A DNA stretch of 64,000 nucleotides from Nemophila menziesii (lineage: Eukaryota; Streptophyta; Magnoliopsida; Boraginales; Hydrophyllaceae). Position 1 is the stretch's first letter, and the number at the start of each line of letters is the position of its first letter. Both the position numbers and the translations under genes were made by a program. The stretch is from contig JARWIR010000010.1 in assembly GCA_029959085.1 (NCBI GenBank), forward strand, positions 20,109,001 to 20,173,000, given 5' to 3'. Positions 47,476 through 60,593 of the stretch are shown here, piece after piece. The notes beneath the pieces were generated by a model that searched no databases, had not been told where the DNA came from, and worked only from the letters and a program-made list of their open reading frames with translations.

Positions 47476-48540
47476 GAGTCCTATATCTCAAGTATTTGAA
47501 AAAGATATCTACTTTGTTTAATAAATATCAGAACTGAAAGTGCATTTTTTTGAGCTATTTAAGGTAATTTTATAGGTAATAACAATAGCTGCTTGAGTAA
47601 TTATAGCAGCTGTGAGATTTTTTGATTTACTTTTTGGGACACAACATGACACTTATTTATGTTTATTCTAGATTTTTTTCAAATACGTATTCAATACTGT
47701 CATTTGCATAATTTATGTGATTGTCTTCTAGTATAGGCTATGTACCTCATGCTAGTAGAGATGCTAGATACACATGATGTACTTTCGATAATCGAGATTA
47801 TACTTTGCAACATAATTTTATCTTTAGCATTTCTGCTAAGGTAAAAAATTTAATCTTATGATGTTGAAATTTATCTGAGTTTTAGTTTTTTTTTTGAAAT
47901 GTTTAGTGCTATGTTTGAAATAGAATCATCTTATTTTCAATTTTCTTGGTAAAGATTTTCAATCTCGACCATTAACTAAAGTTGTTAAACATTATAATTG
48001 TAAAGTTTATACCTTACCACAACACATTACTTAATGTATAAAAGATTACAAAAATTATCATTGATTTAGAAAACATTTGGAGTCGTATAATTAAACACAA
48101 AGAGAAAAATATTGAAAATTAGTACATACATTATGATTTCTCACATTTTAGATCAATTTCATCATTGAATTTTATCGTACAGTTTGCTACATTATATACC
48201 GGTTCGTTTATGTTTGGTTCGATTCTAAACATGTAGAACTTATCTTATAACAACTTGATCTTTTCCCTAACCCTTTTTAAATGGATTCAATTACGATTTG
48301 CGTTTTTCAACAAATGCTATTAAAATACTCAGTTACTCATCATTATCCACTACCGTCCCTAGCCCAAGATTAGAGATCCAGAATCCACATGGTCCATTTC
48401 ACTTGTGTGAGTACGTTGTCCAATCTCCTGATGCAACAGGGTCCAAAAGAAGCCCATAATCTAGGTTTTTGTCCAATTCATGACACAACAAAATACCAAA
48501 GATAGTCCAAATTAAAACAAGCCCAGAATGAGAACCTCCA
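47476..48540. other. AT-rich spacer, no gene seen
   Basis: Collinear with 5841-6900. A TATAAAA again lies at the downstream end. Confidence 0.55.
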
Positions 48541-48718
48541 TTGTATAAAACCCTTATTTTTGATAAGCCGCCGCACCATAACGTTTTATGTTCCTTCTTT
48601 AGTTGTCATAACCAAATCTTCACCACAACGCCTAAAGAAACTACTTCAACCTCAATATTTTTGATGCATTACCACCTTCTCTCTATCCTAACATATAGCA
48701 CAAGAAGAATAAGATAAA

Positions 48719-49104
48719 ATGAAAAGAAAGAAAAAAAACCAGAAATATCAGTTTGTAAATGAAAGTTACACAACAAAAAGGTGATTTTGTTTGACAGGAT
48801 TTTTATTGTTTACAATTCATTTATTTCATTTATTTTTATTATTGTGGATTAATTTTTTCTTGTAAAAATAGTGTTTCGAATTGATTTTTTTAATCAATTT
48901 GTGTTTGGAAATTGAGGATTGAAATTTAATTTTTTATACTATTTATATATATATATATATATTGATTTAGATTGCTCAGTGCTATGAAGGTATATATTGA
49001 TTTGTTATTGATATATTTTTTATTTACAGCAAAATGATTGATGACCATCTCATTTCAATAAATAAGGACTTTTATAACAGGGATGGTTTTTCAGGGTGAA
49101 TCAG
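48719..49104 (+). pseudogene. Candidate small exons, spacer D
   Basis: ATG at 48719, donor AAAAG/GTGATT, 18-bp (AT)n in the intron (48944-48962), acceptor TTTACAG, second segment to 49104. Variants pair with spacer B. Confidence 0.28.
48944..48962. repeat. (AT)n microsatellite, spacer D
   Basis: Shortest form of the intronic AT tract, close to that of spacer A. Confidence 0.9.
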
Positions 49105-50488
49105 GTAACATAGTAATATAAATATCATAATTTAAAATATGTTAGACAATCTATGATGCATAAATAATATGTTACATTTAAATCTTTTTCTGTTCAGTTT
49201 CAAATTTCTTTCAAATTCATGATGTGATTTATTTACTTTGCTTCAATACTTGTAAATGAACAATTATGCAAATTATTTGATATATATGACTTTTGGAAAG
49301 TTTAAAGTCAATCAATAACTAAACAGACTAGGACACGATTGGGTAATATGATGGTTAGTTGAGCACCTATGTACATATTATTTGATTTAATAAAATTGTT
49401 TTCCACACTAATAGTGAATTTACCTAGTAAAGTGAGTTCAATGAAATTAAAATCTTGTTTTAGAATTGGATTAGTTGCTAATAAAATACTTAAATAGTAT
49501 ACAAATTGCAAGGGCCAAAACTGAATAGTGTTAGGTGCATTTCATTGACATGTTTAATCTCTATTATATAGGATTAGTTTGATTACAAATAGATATAAAA
49601 CACTTAGTTATATAGTTGAGTTGAGTCCTTATGTGAGCAAATAAGAAGTCAGATAAATGAAATAGCATGTATTAACTATTAATTACAATTCTCTCAAAAT
49701 AAGCTTATTATTATTTTGAGACTATTCATATGATTGAATCTATTTATTAAATTTGTTTTGTGCAATATTTTATTTATAATGAAGGGTTGATTTCATAGTT
49801 GATCCCTATATTATACAAGATATCTAAATAAGCAACAAGTATAATATAATTGTGTAAGTGATATATTTGCTATTTTTGATATAACACTTGGTGTAATTGT
49901 CAATTTCCACAACAAAAGTATACATGATTAATTCTTATAACATATAGATGGACAATGAAGCTTATATTTATATTCATTTACTAATTTTTCGATGATTTTT
50001 GTTCTTTTAGCAGATATAGAAGGAAAAAGGGTGAACTGAGTGGTTGATGGTGGAGTTCAGTGTTAATTTTAAGAGAATGTTGGCGTTTGTTTAGTTTATA
50101 ATCCACCTGTGGTATTTTTCTAAGATTTAACTTAAATTGTCAATTTTATTTTATTGTGTTTTTGTTTCCGTTTAAGGAATGAGAATATATGTTGAAGTTT
50201 TTTTTTATTTAATAATGAATATTTTTGTTATATTTTCTTGTTCAACTGGAATTATCTCGATATCCAATAACAAATAATTTTTGGAATTGAAATTTGGTGT
50301 TATGTATGAGATATACACTCTAAATTTTTGTATATCTAGGTTAATTTGGATCGTGAATTGAATGGATATAAATATTTTGTGCTAGGTTTATAATATTTTT
50401 TCGGAAATAAGTGTGTATTCACATAAAAATCACAATGAGATTCATGCTCATAGTATTCTGTTGCAACCATTTGAATACAATCTTTCCT

Positions 50489-50678
50489 GGAATGGAAAAT
50501 CAATCATGTTAAAATAGAGTTTAATGGGGTGGCTGACATTCTCGCTAAACGGCCAAGATTAATACGGATATATCGAATTGTCCTCGTAGGTCTTTAGTAG
50601 AGCTCTATTATAGTATTAGTAGGTTACATTCGAGATGTATCAGTTATCGATGTTAGATTTTAATATTGAGAAAAAAAA
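50489..50678 (+). mobile_element. 5'-truncated second LINE, spacer D
   Basis: Nested insertion with 16-bp repeats at 50473-50488 and 50679-50694. Confidence 0.84.
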
Positions 50679-51363
50679 GAATACAATCTTTCCTAAAGGA
50701 ATCATATTTGAGATTGTGTAAGCAGTTCAAATTCTAAAAACTATTCACCTTTTTGACTTTCCACTAATCACAATCTTTCGATTCCAATGTCCACAAAAAA
50801 ATTATCTACATCCTACCGTTAAACTAGGACGAGTCAACTAAATGTAAAAGTATTTTTATTTATGTGATTAGATGTTTCACCGAGTTTGGGAAAATGATTT
50901 TTTTAGTATTAACCCCTATAGCCCTAGCGTCAGAACAATATACTTGGACCAAATCAATATTATAATATCATAGCTTTCACTCATTGTATTTATAATATGT
51001 TTTTGTTAATAAGGCACCCATTATTATTAAATTAAAAATAATATATTATACGAGTAATATATATAATAAAGAAAAAAACCAAGTCAATGATAGTCAACTC
51101 ACCTAAAAAATCCTCCCTAGCCATTCATCCATTAATTTTTATTCCATCCTAACCTTTTCAACCAAACACCACTTTTAGCCTTTTTTTTTTTTTTCATTTT
51201 TTGTTTTTTCTTTTTCTGATTTAGTGTTTGACCTTGAACATTTGTGGGATCTAGCACTATCTCAGACTTTTTTTTTCAACATACTTTCCACCTCACCACA
51301 TTCCACCGCCAACATTCAATCAGCCTTTTACCTTTTTTTTTTCTTTCTAGTTGTTCTTCTCTG

Positions 51364-52550
51364 ATGACTAAAACGTTAAACTCCATTCGAGTCAACAAAG
51401 TTTCTAATGGATCTGAGAAAACCATCGCCAATACGAAGAAAAAGACTAAATACCGAGACATCACGAAAGAAATGCTTTCACCGAGTCCGACTTTTCTTAA
51501 CACACCAGAGTCGTACAAAGGCGAAGAAGAAGTCGATGAAATACTCGTAATCTAGGAAGAGCCAGTGATGAAGGTTACAGAAACAGTAGAAACGAGTACA
51601 AATTGGGTTGTATCAGAAGGAAACAAGAGTGTACCATGGTCAAATCTGTTTGGTAGATGTGTAAGCGGGTCGATGAAACTCGAACATCACTCACCGATAA
51701 GATTGAAAGGTAAAAAGATAATCAAACCGCCTCAAGACGTCTTAGATGAAGGAGCGGAGCAATGGGCCAACCGTTTGGTAGGTCAATTCCTTATACTCCT
51801 CTCCCTTTCTATGCCATCGTAAATTTTGTTAAGTTTCAATGGAGTAAATTAGGAAAAGTCGATATCAAATCAAGTGCTAAAGGCTGTGTCGTGTTTAAAT
51901 TCGAGAATCAGCAGTACTACAGTACAGATTTGGAACATTAATGGAAAACCACTGCTTCTACGGCTGTGGAAACCGGGTATGCTGTTTGACAAAATAGACG
52001 TTTCGAAAATTCCGATATGGGTAAAGCTAATTAACATTCCAATGAACCTATGGACACAGAGAGGTCTTGGATACGTGGCTAGTGGTGTTGGAGTCCCTCT
52101 TCAAATGGACTCCATCACAGAATCCAAAACAAGACTTATGTATGCCAGAGTTTGCGTGGAAGTTGACACAAAAGAGGCGATGCCTGAGGAAAAAGAACTT
52201 CAAACAGTCAAGGTAGAGTATGAGTGGAAACCAATTATCTGTGGTAAGTGTAACAAGTTTGGACATACAGAGGTTAAGTGTAATAATGTTCAAAAAGTTT
52301 GGATGTCTAAGAAAAATTCAGATGATAAAGATAAGAAATCTAGCAAGGGCAAAGAAATTGTTGAGGAATGGAGTGTTGTTAGAAGTAACAGGGGACTCTG
52401 GGCAACAATAAAGGAGAATCTAGCTCAGTGTCCACAAGAAACCAATATGAAAAACTTGTAGAGGCTGAAGAAAGCATGATTGGTAGAGATGTTAGAATTT
52501 TTATTAATCACAATGGAGGTGAAGAAATACCCAAACCACCTAACATATGA
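51364..52550 (+). pseudogene. LINE ORF1 copy E, most complete but broken
   Basis: Full-length layout of about 390 codons: basic N-terminus, SVPWSNLFGRCVSGSMKLEH, DUF4283 region (LKGKKIIKPPQDVLDEGAEQ, GRPW-like WKPGMLFDKIDVSKIPIWVK, VASGVGVPLQMDSI), CCHC knuckle at about residues 270-285, charged tail. Breaks: CAG to TAG at 51553-51555, one base lost near 51793 (FLDTPPP reads FLILLS), the shared frame break after the EH residues, a 21-nt in-frame loss after AMPEE, and extra bases near 52392 shifting the tail. Stop overlaps the ORF2 ATG at 52547. Confidence 0.9.
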
Positions 52551-55500
52551 ACTTAGCTGTATGGAATGTTAGAGGGTTCAATAAGTTGTTAAGGAAATTA
52601 GATGTTAAAGATTTCTTAATTAGGAATAAAGTCAGGGTGATTGGGCTACTTGAAACTAAAGTTAAAGTGCCCAATTATGATGCTATGATAAAGGAGCATT
52701 TCTCTCAATTTGAAATGCTTCACAACTACAACAATGATGACAGTGGAAGAGTGTGGATATTATGGGATAAAAGAGATGCAGACATCAAACTTATTAGTAA
52801 ATCTGATCAGTACATCCTAATAGGGCTAAATGTAATTGAAAACAACATGAAACTCTTTATAGCCTTTGTTTATGCGAGTAATGATGTGGGGGATAGGAAA
52901 TTACTTTGGAAGGAAATGATTGAATGGAGTGTTAAATACAACAATGAAAAGCTGTGTGTATTAGGGGACTTCAATGAAATTCTGAAAATACAAGATAGTC
53001 TGAATTGTACTAGCTTGGATAGGGGTGCAAATGAATTCATAGATTGTATTGAAGATGCTAGTTTATTGGAGCACAGTTGTGGAGGGCAATTTTACACTTG
53101 GACCAATAGAAACAGTGAAGGTCAAATCTGGGCTAGTAAAATAGGGTGGAGGGCAATTTTACACTTGGACCAATAGAAACAGTGAAGGTCAAATCAGGTC
53201 TAGTAAAATACACAGGATATTCATAAACATTAAATGGTTGGATAATATAGCCTCAACAGCTATTATCCACCCTCCTTCTACATCTGATCACTGCTCTTTA
53301 ATGTTGAGTTTGGGAGGAAATTTTTTTAACCCAAGTCAATTCAAATTTTTCAATGCCTGGGTAAAACATGATAAATATCTAGACATTGTTCAAAAAGCTT
53401 GGGATACTGAAATTGATGGTAATTACATGTATAGACTATGTATGAAGCAGAAAAACACAAAACTGGAACTGAAATTTTTAATTATAAGTACTTCAAGAGG
53501 AGCTCAAATGAGATAGAGACTGTTAGGAAGAGGCTTAGTGATGTTCAAGATAGTATTATGAGAGGTAATATTGATACACACACAATCAAAGAAGAGAATA
53601 TTTTGAATAAGGAATTAGAAGAAGCTGTGCTAATACATCATAGTATACTCAAACAGAAAGCCAAAGTTTAATTCAACAATGATATGGACTGTAATTCTGC
53701 TTACCACTATAAAATTAAAAAAGGCAGGATTGCAAAAAATAACATAGCAGTCTTAATTAATGATGAAGGTGACACCATTACTGAACCTGAGCTCATTAAG
53801 CAAGAATTTGTAAAATTTTATCAATAGCTACTTGGTGAAGAGGATGTTACTGAAGAGAGCTGCTCAAGTGATGTTCTAAAAGAACTAATTTCTTCTCTAA
53901 ACCCACTGATCAGCAGAGAAATGACATAATTAGCCCTATAACTGATAAGGAAGTAAATGATGCTCTATTTTCTATAAGTGAGAGCAAAAGTCCAGGCCCT
54001 GATGGACTGAACTTTGCATTTTACAAGGCATCCTGGAGTATAGTGGGAAACGATTTCACTAAGGCAGTTCAGCAATGTTTCAAGAATGGTGAATTACTTA
54101 AACAAGTCAACACAACAAATATAGTGCTCATCCCTAAAGAAAAGAGCCCTTCAAATGTTAGAAAATTTCGGCCAATTTCCTGCATCAACACTATTTATAA
54201 AACAATATTAAGGATTATGTGTGCAAGACTTAAGAAGGTAATGAGTTCTATAATTTCTATAAACCAGGCAGCTTATGTCAGTGGAAGATTCATCAGTGAC
54301 AATATATTGGTTGCACAAGAGATTGTTTTGGGATATAATAGAAAAAACTCAGATTCTAACTGTACATTGAACTTAGATCTTCAAAAAGCTTATGACAGTG
54401 TGAATTGTGGATTTTTAATAAATACCTTAACAGCTTTCAACTTCCCAAGCCAATTTATTAGATGGATCAAGATATGTGTATGTACACGCACCTATTCAGT
54501 GTGCATCAATGGTGAAGCCTGTGGTTTTTTTAAAGGGAAGAGAGGGTTAGGACAAGGAGACCCTCTCTCCCCCTATCTATTTGCTATGTGTATGGAAATA
54601 TTTACAGGCTTACTCAATCAGTTAGCTTCGAAAAGAGATTTCAAATTTCATCAAAGATGTGATAGAATGAGGCTTAATCATATAATCTTCGCAGACGACT
54701 TACTTATTTTCTTCAAAGCTGATACTAATACTGCAGCAATAATCAACTAAGGGCTTAAACTATTTTCCCGAATTTCAGGCCTCAAGATTAATTATCAAAA
54801 AAACGAATTATATTTTGGTGGAGCTAATACGATCACAAAAAACAGAATTTCAAATCTCCTCAACATTAAACTGGGTAATCTCCCTGTAAGATACTTGGGA
54901 GTGCCTCTTCACTCGAAAAAATTAAGCGTGGATGAAGGGAATAAATTAGTTGAAAAGATTTATAGCAGCATAAATCAATGTGCATCTAAACTATTATCTT
55001 ACGTGGGTAGAATTGAGCTGATTAAAAGTATTATCATCAGCAAAATCTTATATTGGTGCAGGGTGTTCCTCTTACCTAAGCAAGTAATATATAAGCTAAA
55101 TCAACTTATGAATAGCTTTTTGTGGAAGGGGAATACAGATGGTGCTCAAGGGGCAAAGATTGTGTGGGATAATGTGTGCAAAAGCAAATCAAAAGGAGGA
55201 CTTGGTATTCCAAGAATTAAGGACTTAAACATAATTTGTCTTCTCTTCACCTTTTGGAGAATGTATTCTCAGAAGCAGAACTTATGGAGCATATGGGTTA
55301 GAACAAATATCACAAAAAATAGGTGTATTTGGAGTATGGATGAGAAACAGAGTAACACTTGGATTTGGAAAAAACTGATGAAGATTAGAGGTGTTGCTTA
55401 TTAATTCATTCATCATAATGTATTTGATGGCAAAAATACATTTATAATATGGGATAAGTGGATTGATGGAAAAAATATTCAAGAGATAGTTGGAATTGAA

Positions 55501-56135
55501 TTGGATAAGAGCAATATAAACCGTAACAAATTCGAGTTAAAAAATAGAGAAGATAAAATTGTTTGGAAGGCAAGTAACAGAAGAGGCTTGTCCTTCAAGA
55601 AAACCTTAGCGTAGATAACTCAGAATGACGATATGGAGGTTGATTGGGTTGAGGTAATCTGGGCTAAATTAAACATCCCTAGATGCGCATTTATCTCTTG
55701 GTTGGCTATTCAAAATAGGCTTAATACCAAGAGTAGAATGCTCGATTGGGGTTGTATTATCAACCCTTTGTGCAGTTTTTGTAATGCTTTAGTATAAGAT
55801 AATATACATCTCTTCTTTGTGTGCTCTTTCTCTAAAAGAATCCTAAACAGGTTGCTAGCTAAATGTGGAATTCAGGTTTTTGTGATTTTACCTGTTTGAT
55901 AAATATAGCTAATTTTATGCCAAGTAAATAACTAAGTAGTTGTTTTAGTGTGTTATTCACCACTTATATATACATTATATCGTGGGAAATAAATAACAGG
56001 AATCATGGAAATGCGTAGCTTAATGAAGACCCGTTAGTGTTGAAAATTTGCAGCTGGACCATTATGAAGCTAAAAAGTAGGAGTTTTAAAAATGTTAAAG
56101 TACTGGATGTACTTAATAGTTTAGATATGGGCTAA
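52547..56135 (+). pseudogene. LINE ORF2 copy E, broken
   Basis: Endonuclease open to about 53140, where a 67-bp tandem duplication (53079-53212) breaks the frame. TAA at 53669 and the shared amber at 53825-53827 follow. Reverse transcriptase open from 54043 over RQGDP-equivalent GQGDPLSPYLF and FADD to a TAA at 54748-54750, the same GAA-to-TAA change seen in D. KKLSVDEGNK reads through. The zf-RVT region carries the 78-nt loss shared with D, and TAG/TAA codons near 55402, 55611 and 55795. Confidence 0.92.
53079..53212. repeat. 67-bp tandem duplication in LINE E endonuclease
   Basis: The block beginning GTGGAGGGCAATTTTACACT occurs at 53079 and 53146. Other LINE copies have it once. Confidence 0.93.
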
Positions 56136-56385
56136 TTGTAATCTCTTTATCTTTAGTTCTAATCTTGTAATTCAATTGGGCTGATTCAAAGTTGTAATAG
56201 TTTATTAATTAGTTTTCGGTTGTAATGTGTAATGGGTTTTTAAGATGTTATTACCGTGTTGGGAATAAACACTTAAAGGCCCAAAAAGATATTTGTAGTT
56301 TCTTTTTAATGATATAAAATTGAATTTGCCGATAAAAAAAAACTTATTATTATTATAATTAATTTTTGAATTTTTGTAATTATAG

Positions 56386-58865
56386 AATGATGATGAAGCT
56401 TCATTTGGTTTTGCCAAGTTTAGAATATGTTGGAAAGGTGTCAAGTTATTCCAGAAATCATACATCTTTCTACCAATAAATGAACAAGTTACATTATTCT
56501 TCTTGTTTTTTTCCTTATATAAGTAGAATAATAATTATAATAATAATAATTGATTGATTATTTATTTTGTAGAATGCACTTGAGTTTGGTGATTATATGT
56601 ATACTTGATAAAGAATAACCGATTTTACTTCATCTGGAATCCCTTGATCGTCACCCCACTGAGGACGTCATATTTGGAAATATATATAAAAAGGTAATTT
56701 CAAGTGCATTCGTATAACCCTCTAAGTTGTATCTAATAACCTATTAATGGGGCTATGCAGGTTTTTGGTACGAGAGTGGAACTTTCTCAGAAAACAAGAT
56801 TTGAATAATAATATGGATTTTTTCTAAGAATTCATGAGATAAGAAGTGAGGTACTTTTCTCTCTGATTCACACATTAATTGTTTATTTGTATGGATATTT
56901 AACTTGTTTTTATATATGGTGGCTAACAGGTTCCATGGTGTCGCCTAGGGTGTGATAAAAATAAGATCAAATTAAGTATGGAAAACTATGCACTCTCACC
57001 CTAGACAGGCACAGTACTGCAAGTATGACAGGACGTATGCAAGTTTTAATGATAAGTAGAGTTCGTTCTCAGGGACTTAAGTGTGTTAAACGCGTAGGAA
57101 CAGATAACGAGTAAAAGTAAATAACTAGAAGACAGAAAATAAAGTAAATAGGAATTCGAAATTATCAATTAAACTAATTTAAACTAGGAAAATAAAGACA
57201 ATAAAGTAAAAGATAAAGAATATGAGATGAGAAGTATAGCTCAGGTTTTGCTAGTATGCACTAATCTTTCTAATTCTATCTATAAATCTAATTCATAAGG
57301 GAGAATATTAGCTCTTGGTAATACTTAGTCAGGATTCTAAATTCCACTACCTTAGACCTGGAGAGCGACTAAGGGGGCTACGGCACAACCAAGACGAGGA
57401 CTCAAATAGGGTTATCAAACGCCACTAAGGCCCTATCCAGCACACTACAATCAATTGGTGATATGGTGGTTAAAACAAACCTTAATGACTATCTAGTTAG
57501 AAGTATGTTTTGTCAGAACTGCTATCGACACTAGACATTATGTGGTGGTTCAATAGTTAAACACCCTGTCAAGGAGACCATCTAACTACTCTTAAAACAA
57601 TCCTAAAGTGATCAATTCTAGGAAAGACATTAAATCAAAACACATAAGCAAATATAAAGTAAGAAGCTAATATCAGATTAAAACATATAATTCCCAAAGA
57701 AACTTAGATAGAAGAATTAGAATTCATAGATTATACATATGCAAAACCCAAGCTATGGGAGGTTTAGTTCATACCTGATGGGAATAAACTAAAAGAAATT
57801 ACAAAAGACATCATCTTGCTCTCTACAATAAACTGGAAGAATAAAACCTTAAGAACTAATTACTATGAGGCAAGGATGATTTACAAGTGATATAAGGGTG
57901 TATTTATAGGTGTTTAGAAGACCTAATTCGTTTTCTTGAGGAATAGTTAAGGTAATGGACTCTAGCCCAACTCAAATTCGTATGGAAACAAAGATAAACA
58001 CTGCTGCGTTGTTTTGGTCATAACTTCTTCGTTATTGGTCCGTTTGAGCTCCACAAGATACCAAAAGAATCGTAACAGAATTATCTAGGCCCTTAAGAAG
58101 GAAATCTCCAAATTCGGCCTATTTCTTAGGTAAAAACACCAATCCTTAGACGAGATCTGCAGAATCCCAGATTTAGGCAGTTTTTCCTTTTTTATCTTTT
58201 TAGCTTTTATCTCCTTTTCTCCAATTACCATAGTAATCTCTTTCCATAAGTTGATGTCTTTGACTTGGACTCTAATTAATCTCCATAATTATCTTTAAAG
58301 CTACACACTAAATAAACAATTAAACCCAATATGCTCTAAAAACATTATTTCTACAAATCAAGACACAAAATAGGAAAGTGCACTAAAACTCAAGAAAATC
58401 GACATTATTGACTTCTAAAACACTAAAAATGATGTCTCATCTTAACATAAATCTATCACAAATGAGGAGACATCATTCCACAACAAACAAATGATTATGA
58501 TTGTGGATTGTTTGTTCTTTACTATATTCAACGATTTATGGAAACAGCTCCTGAAAGGGTAAAGAATGATTTACCAAAGGTAATTATTACTTTCCTTTAC
58601 AATACTTTCTATTCTTTCATTAACTATGTCTTTTGTTTTATTCTTAGCCAATTGTTCATGTGAGAGATTAGGGGAAGCCGAATCTGCGGTAATAGAACAA
58701 TATTTGGATCTGCCCAACACAAAGACTGTTAATAAGTGGATGGTCATGCATGCACCATCTGCTCTATCTCATTGCAAGTATGATTCTGTAGCACTGAAAT
58801 CAATTAGGGCTCCAAACATTCAATTAAAATTAGTTTTGCTCACTGTAAATGCATTGTATATGTAA
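56386..58865 (+). pseudogene. Ulp1/OTS-like protease relic E, split by solo LTR
   Basis: Same exons and breaks as relic D (lost first donor, TAA after CIxDKE). The C-terminal exon is interrupted only five bases after its AACAG acceptor by a 1,540-bp solo LTR, then resumes VPQQTNDYDCGLF to APERVKNDLPK and its donor at 58579. The following segment (58648-58865, ERLGEAESAVIEQYLDL) ends earlier than in D because of a 17-bp tandem duplication (58844-58877). Confidence 0.82.
56936..58475. mobile_element. Solo LTR (1,540 bp)
   Basis: Insertion present only in unit E, defined exactly by comparison with the uninterrupted site in A-D. Ends TGGTGTC...GACATCA (imperfect inverted ends, TG...CA) and is flanked by a perfect 5-bp target duplication TTCCA (56931-56935, 58476-58480). 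No coding frame. Most simply a solo LTR left by recombination between two LTRs of a large element. Orientation not certain. Confidence 0.85.
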
Positions 58866-58879
58866 ATGCATTGTATATG

Positions 58880-59985
58880 TATTATCGGTGTATTTTTTTT
58901 GACTAAATATTAATTACCAATTAATTTTCAATTAATTGCTCGATACTGCCAAATGTCAATTCACAACTTAAAATTTTTAACCAAGCATGTTTTGGAATTT
59001 CTACCTAACTCTGTACATAATATATGACAATCTTGAGCATATATCTTAGCAACCCGGTATCATATCTTACATTACATAATTTCAAATATCGATTTTTATA
59101 TTGTTCTACTTTTCTATTATTACACAATCTGATATGAGTATGGCCGGAAAAAATATATGATTGCCGATCGATATATACACATGTATAGTGTAGAATAAAA
59201 CTGATGTTCCATTAAATCAAGAACTGAGTTACAGTAAAGACAGTTAAGATAAAAAACGAAACCTAATATTACTATTAGGACTTGTATTACAATAAGGAAT
59301 CTTATAGACTTGTAATACGATGAGCAACTAGCTCTAATTCTAAACTAATTGGACGTGCTTGAGATCAAATTAGTTTAGAAAAAATGATTGTATGTTGGTG
59401 GATATTTTAAATAACAATATTTTTGTAACTGATGAAGAGGCAAAAGAAGCAAAATGACATGATGATGATGGATTTTGGTCAGCCTACAACATTTGGTCTT
59501 TAGGGACATCACAAGATTGGTCCTAAAAACATATTACTATTAGGGACCACTAAAATAAGTAGTTATATTTAGTTACACGTGTGTGTATCATACACAAATT
59601 CTGTCGTTGAAAGGTTTTAACATATGAACCATGATTAGCTGAGAATAGCTATTTGAGAAGGGGATGCCGTGTGAGTTTCGTTGGGCCCATACTTGCGACT
59701 TTCGCTGAAACACAGGTAAATTTGGATTACACATGATCCATTTGTTAATTTTCTTTCATATATGATTCCTCTTACGAATATATAGATAGACTAATTCTTT
59801 TCAAATCATCAACAAAGAAGAAGGATATAGTAGAAATAGGAGTGGTGCCAGAAATTCGTGGATCCATTGAAAGATGTTTCGCATAGGATTTTTTTAGTTT
59901 ATTTGGAAGGATTTAAAGAAACTAGGGTAATGTTGATTGGACAAGTTTCTGTCCAAGCTGTTGTATTTATTACACAACACTTCAG
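58880..59985. other. Spacer within long unit, no gene seen
   Basis: Collinear with 40488-41565 with very few differences. Confidence 0.55.
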
Positions 59986-60538
59986 CGACCGCCGAGGGTG
60001 GTCGCCAAAGGATTTTTAAATCCTTGCTAAAAGTTCCTTTTGCCGACCACCTCAGTAGGCGCTAAAATATCTATAACTTTTAGCAACTAATAAGGAAGTT
60101 CTTAAAGCTGTTTTATTAGCTCTAATGTACCTTTTCCGAGCAATATGAAGGTCGATGATGAATTCTGGTTACTATCGACCACTAGGTGACCGATATTAAT
60201 TTTTCTTTTATATTTTTTATTTTTAATAAAATGGGCGTTAATGGTGGACACTTTTATAGCAATTAATTTCGCGCTCACCAATTGTTTTTTATATATATTT
60301 TCGACGAACACTATCGTCACCAAAATTCCTAAGTAGCGACCATCCTGACGGTCTTCAGAAGTGTGGTCGCTAAATGTATCATCTGCATCACATCAGTGTA
60401 AGAGGTTGAAATGAAAATTAGAATTTAATTTTAGATTTTTAGTTTGTATATTGAGAATACTATGGTTATTAAATAGTTTTTTATAATTCCAATGGTAAAA
60501 TTTCTCCTTTTATAATATTAATAACATTCGTTCTTGTA
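59986..60538. repeat. GCGACC/GGTCGC-rich repeat, left copy, unit E
   Basis: Counterpart of 41566-42118, nearly identical. Confidence 0.6.
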
Positions 60539-60593
60539 ATTTTTTTTCATACATCTAAGGTCTAACAAAAGACTAGCAAGTATTATAAACTTA

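Larger units (their letters stand above)
35747..52546 (+). repeat. Tandem unit D, long form
   Basis: Fourth copy, 16,800 bp. It keeps the 5.95-kb segment (about 40160-46110) missing from A, B and C. The 5' half of its LINE resembles unit B and the 3' half resembles unit E, so it looks mosaic. Its protease exon runs on into KNDLP as expected for the family, so the long form is ancestral here. Confidence 0.92.
49716..56342 (+). mobile_element. LINE copy E
   Basis: Between the 15-bp repeat at 49701-49715 and a 3' A tract ending 56342, after which the repeat has lost its G. Carries the most complete ORF1 region in the window and a 67-bp tandem duplication in the endonuclease. Confidence 0.75.
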
